Notes under the pieces: model-generated
The model's database searches: none
What the model saw: the letters and a program-made list of their open reading frames with translations, nothing else
Told to the model about the DNA's origin: nothing
In this document: piece after piece, positions 4,458 through 5,179 of the stretch
How positions within the stretch are numbered: the first letter of the stretch is position 1
Layout of the letters: every line of letters starts with the position of its first letter
Made by a program: the position numbers and the translations under genes
Assembly (NCBI GenBank): GCA_945861295.1
Contig: CAMAUF010000191.1
Span: forward strand, 1-5,179
Length of the DNA: 5,179 nucleotides
Reading direction: 5' to 3'
DNA from: a bacterium
GTDB taxonomy: Bacteria > Chloroflexota > Dehalococcoidia > Tepidiformales > Tepidiformaceae

Positions 4458-5179
4458 ATGCAACCTCCTTTGAAGCTCGGCGTGGTCGGCGGCGGACGCG
4501 CCTTCGAACGCCTCTACCTGCCCATCCTTCAGAGTTCCCATTCGTGGCAGCTCACGAGCCTGGCCGACCCCGACGAAGGCCGCCGCGCCCTCGCCGGCGC
4601 CGCTGGCGCTACGACCTTCGACACCGTTGAGGCGATGTTGGCGGGGCCGACGCTCGACGCCGTCGCCGTGCTCTCGCCAGCGGGCCTGCATGTCGCCCAC
4701 GCCGAGGCGGCGCTGGCCGCCGGGCTGCCTGTGCTTATCGAGAAGCCGGTGTCGATGGAACTTGCCCCGATCCGCCGCTGGCACGAGTCCGGCTCGCTCC
4801 CGAACGTGACCGCCGCCTTCCCGCGGCGCTTCTGGCCGGCCTATCAGTCGCTCCGACGGCAGGCGGCGGGCGCCCACCAGGTCACGCTTGGCATCCGGAC
4901 AGACCCGGCCGGCTGGGGACCTGTGACCGCCCACAACCTGCACCCGCTCGCCGACCTTGGCCCGCACCTGATCGACCTCGCCCGCTGGGCGACCGGCATC
5001 GAGCCCACGAGCCTCGACCTTGAAGCGAACGCGCGCGGCGCTCGCCTGCGGTTCGCCGGCGCCGGCCGCGAGGTCACGATCGTCGTCGTGCACGGGGCGC
5101 CGTATGCCGAAGCGGCCCGCGTCGATGGCCGCCGCCGCAGGCTTGGCCCATTGGGCTTCACCGAGTCGGCCCTCAGACG
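4458..5179 (+). CDS. Gfo/Idh/MocA-family NAD(P)-dependent oxidoreductase, N-terminal 240 residues
   Basis: The frame stays open from the ATG to the window end, so the C-terminus is missing. The N-terminus LGVVGGGRAFERLYLPIL (7-24) is the glycine-rich dinucleotide-binding turn of the family. LADPD (35-39) follows at the end of the second strand, and LDAVAVLSPAGLHVAHAEAAL (66-86) is the typical strand-helix leading to the signature IEKPVS (94-99), with catalytic-site lysine K96. The second domain begins near 117. It includes ADLGPHLIDLARW (165-177), where D166, H170 and D173 match the conserved DxGxHxxD motif that shapes the sugar site. Members oxidise or reduce hydroxyl groups of sugars, inositols and related cyclitols in the cytoplasm. 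The exact substrate is not readable, and the second half looks more divergent than usual. The upstream gap (4386-4457) contains only GC-rich sequence and the -10-like GACAAT. Confidence 0.9.
   Translation, partial: MQPPLKLGVVGGGRAFERLYLPILQSSHSWQLTSLADPDEGRRALAGAAGATTFDTVEAMLAGPTLDAVAVLSPAGLHVAHAEAALAAGLPVLIEKPVSMELAPIRRWHESGSLPNVTAAFPRRFWPAYQSLRRQAAGAHQVTLGIRTDPAGWGPVTAHNLHPLADLGPHLIDLARWATGIEPTSLDLEANARGARLRFAGAGREVTIVVVHGAPYAEAARVDGRRRRLGPLGFTESALR

Noticed and set aside
3705..5093. 462-codon open frame antisense to the crotonase and Gfo/Idh/MocA genes
   Set aside because: It spans two recognised genes and their intergenic gap on the other strand, and its translation resembles no family.

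Overview
This GC-rich bacterial window holds eight protein genes, two of them cut by the window edges. No rRNA, tRNA, CRISPR array, insertion sequence or phage gene is visible. Strong G/C preference at third codon positions produces long antisense shadow frames. The mix of a mycobacterial-style CysM, a VapBC module and possible leaderless start sites suggests a high-GC lineage such as Chloroflexota or Actinomycetota. The host cannot be named from this sequence alone, and this placement is inference.

Layout, left to right. Bases 1-262 (+) are the 3' end of a zinc-type medium-chain (sorbitol/threonine-like) dehydrogenase. Bases 292-977 (+) are a two-gene type II toxin-antitoxin module: a Phd/VapB-like antitoxin overlapping a VapC PIN-domain toxin by 10 bases, with an inverted repeat over its probable promoter. 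Bases 1094-2056 (+) encode a CysM-type cysteine synthase. Convergent to it, bases 2102-2296 (-) encode a 64-residue four-cysteine zinc-ribbon-like protein with a near-perfect ribosome binding site. Bases 2426-3301 (-) encode a ten-helix EamA/DMT transporter. Divergent from that, bases 3501-4385 (+) encode a crotonase-superfamily protein lacking one of the two classical hydratase glutamates. Bases 4458-5179 (+, running off the window) encode a Gfo/Idh/MocA-family oxidoreductase.

The genes do not form one pathway. The terminal dehydrogenase and the Gfo/Idh/MocA enzyme both suggest sugar or polyol oxidation. CysM is cysteine biosynthesis, the crotonase is acyl-CoA chemistry, and VapBC is a self-contained module between housekeeping genes. 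The most informative details are regulatory: three genes carry a -10-like hexamer 6-7 bases before the start codon (possible leaderless transcripts), two others carry clear Shine-Dalgarno sequences, and several intergenic gaps hold short perfect dyads. I found no convincing undescribed multi-gene system. The small zinc-ribbon gene and the atypical crotonase are the least explained parts.
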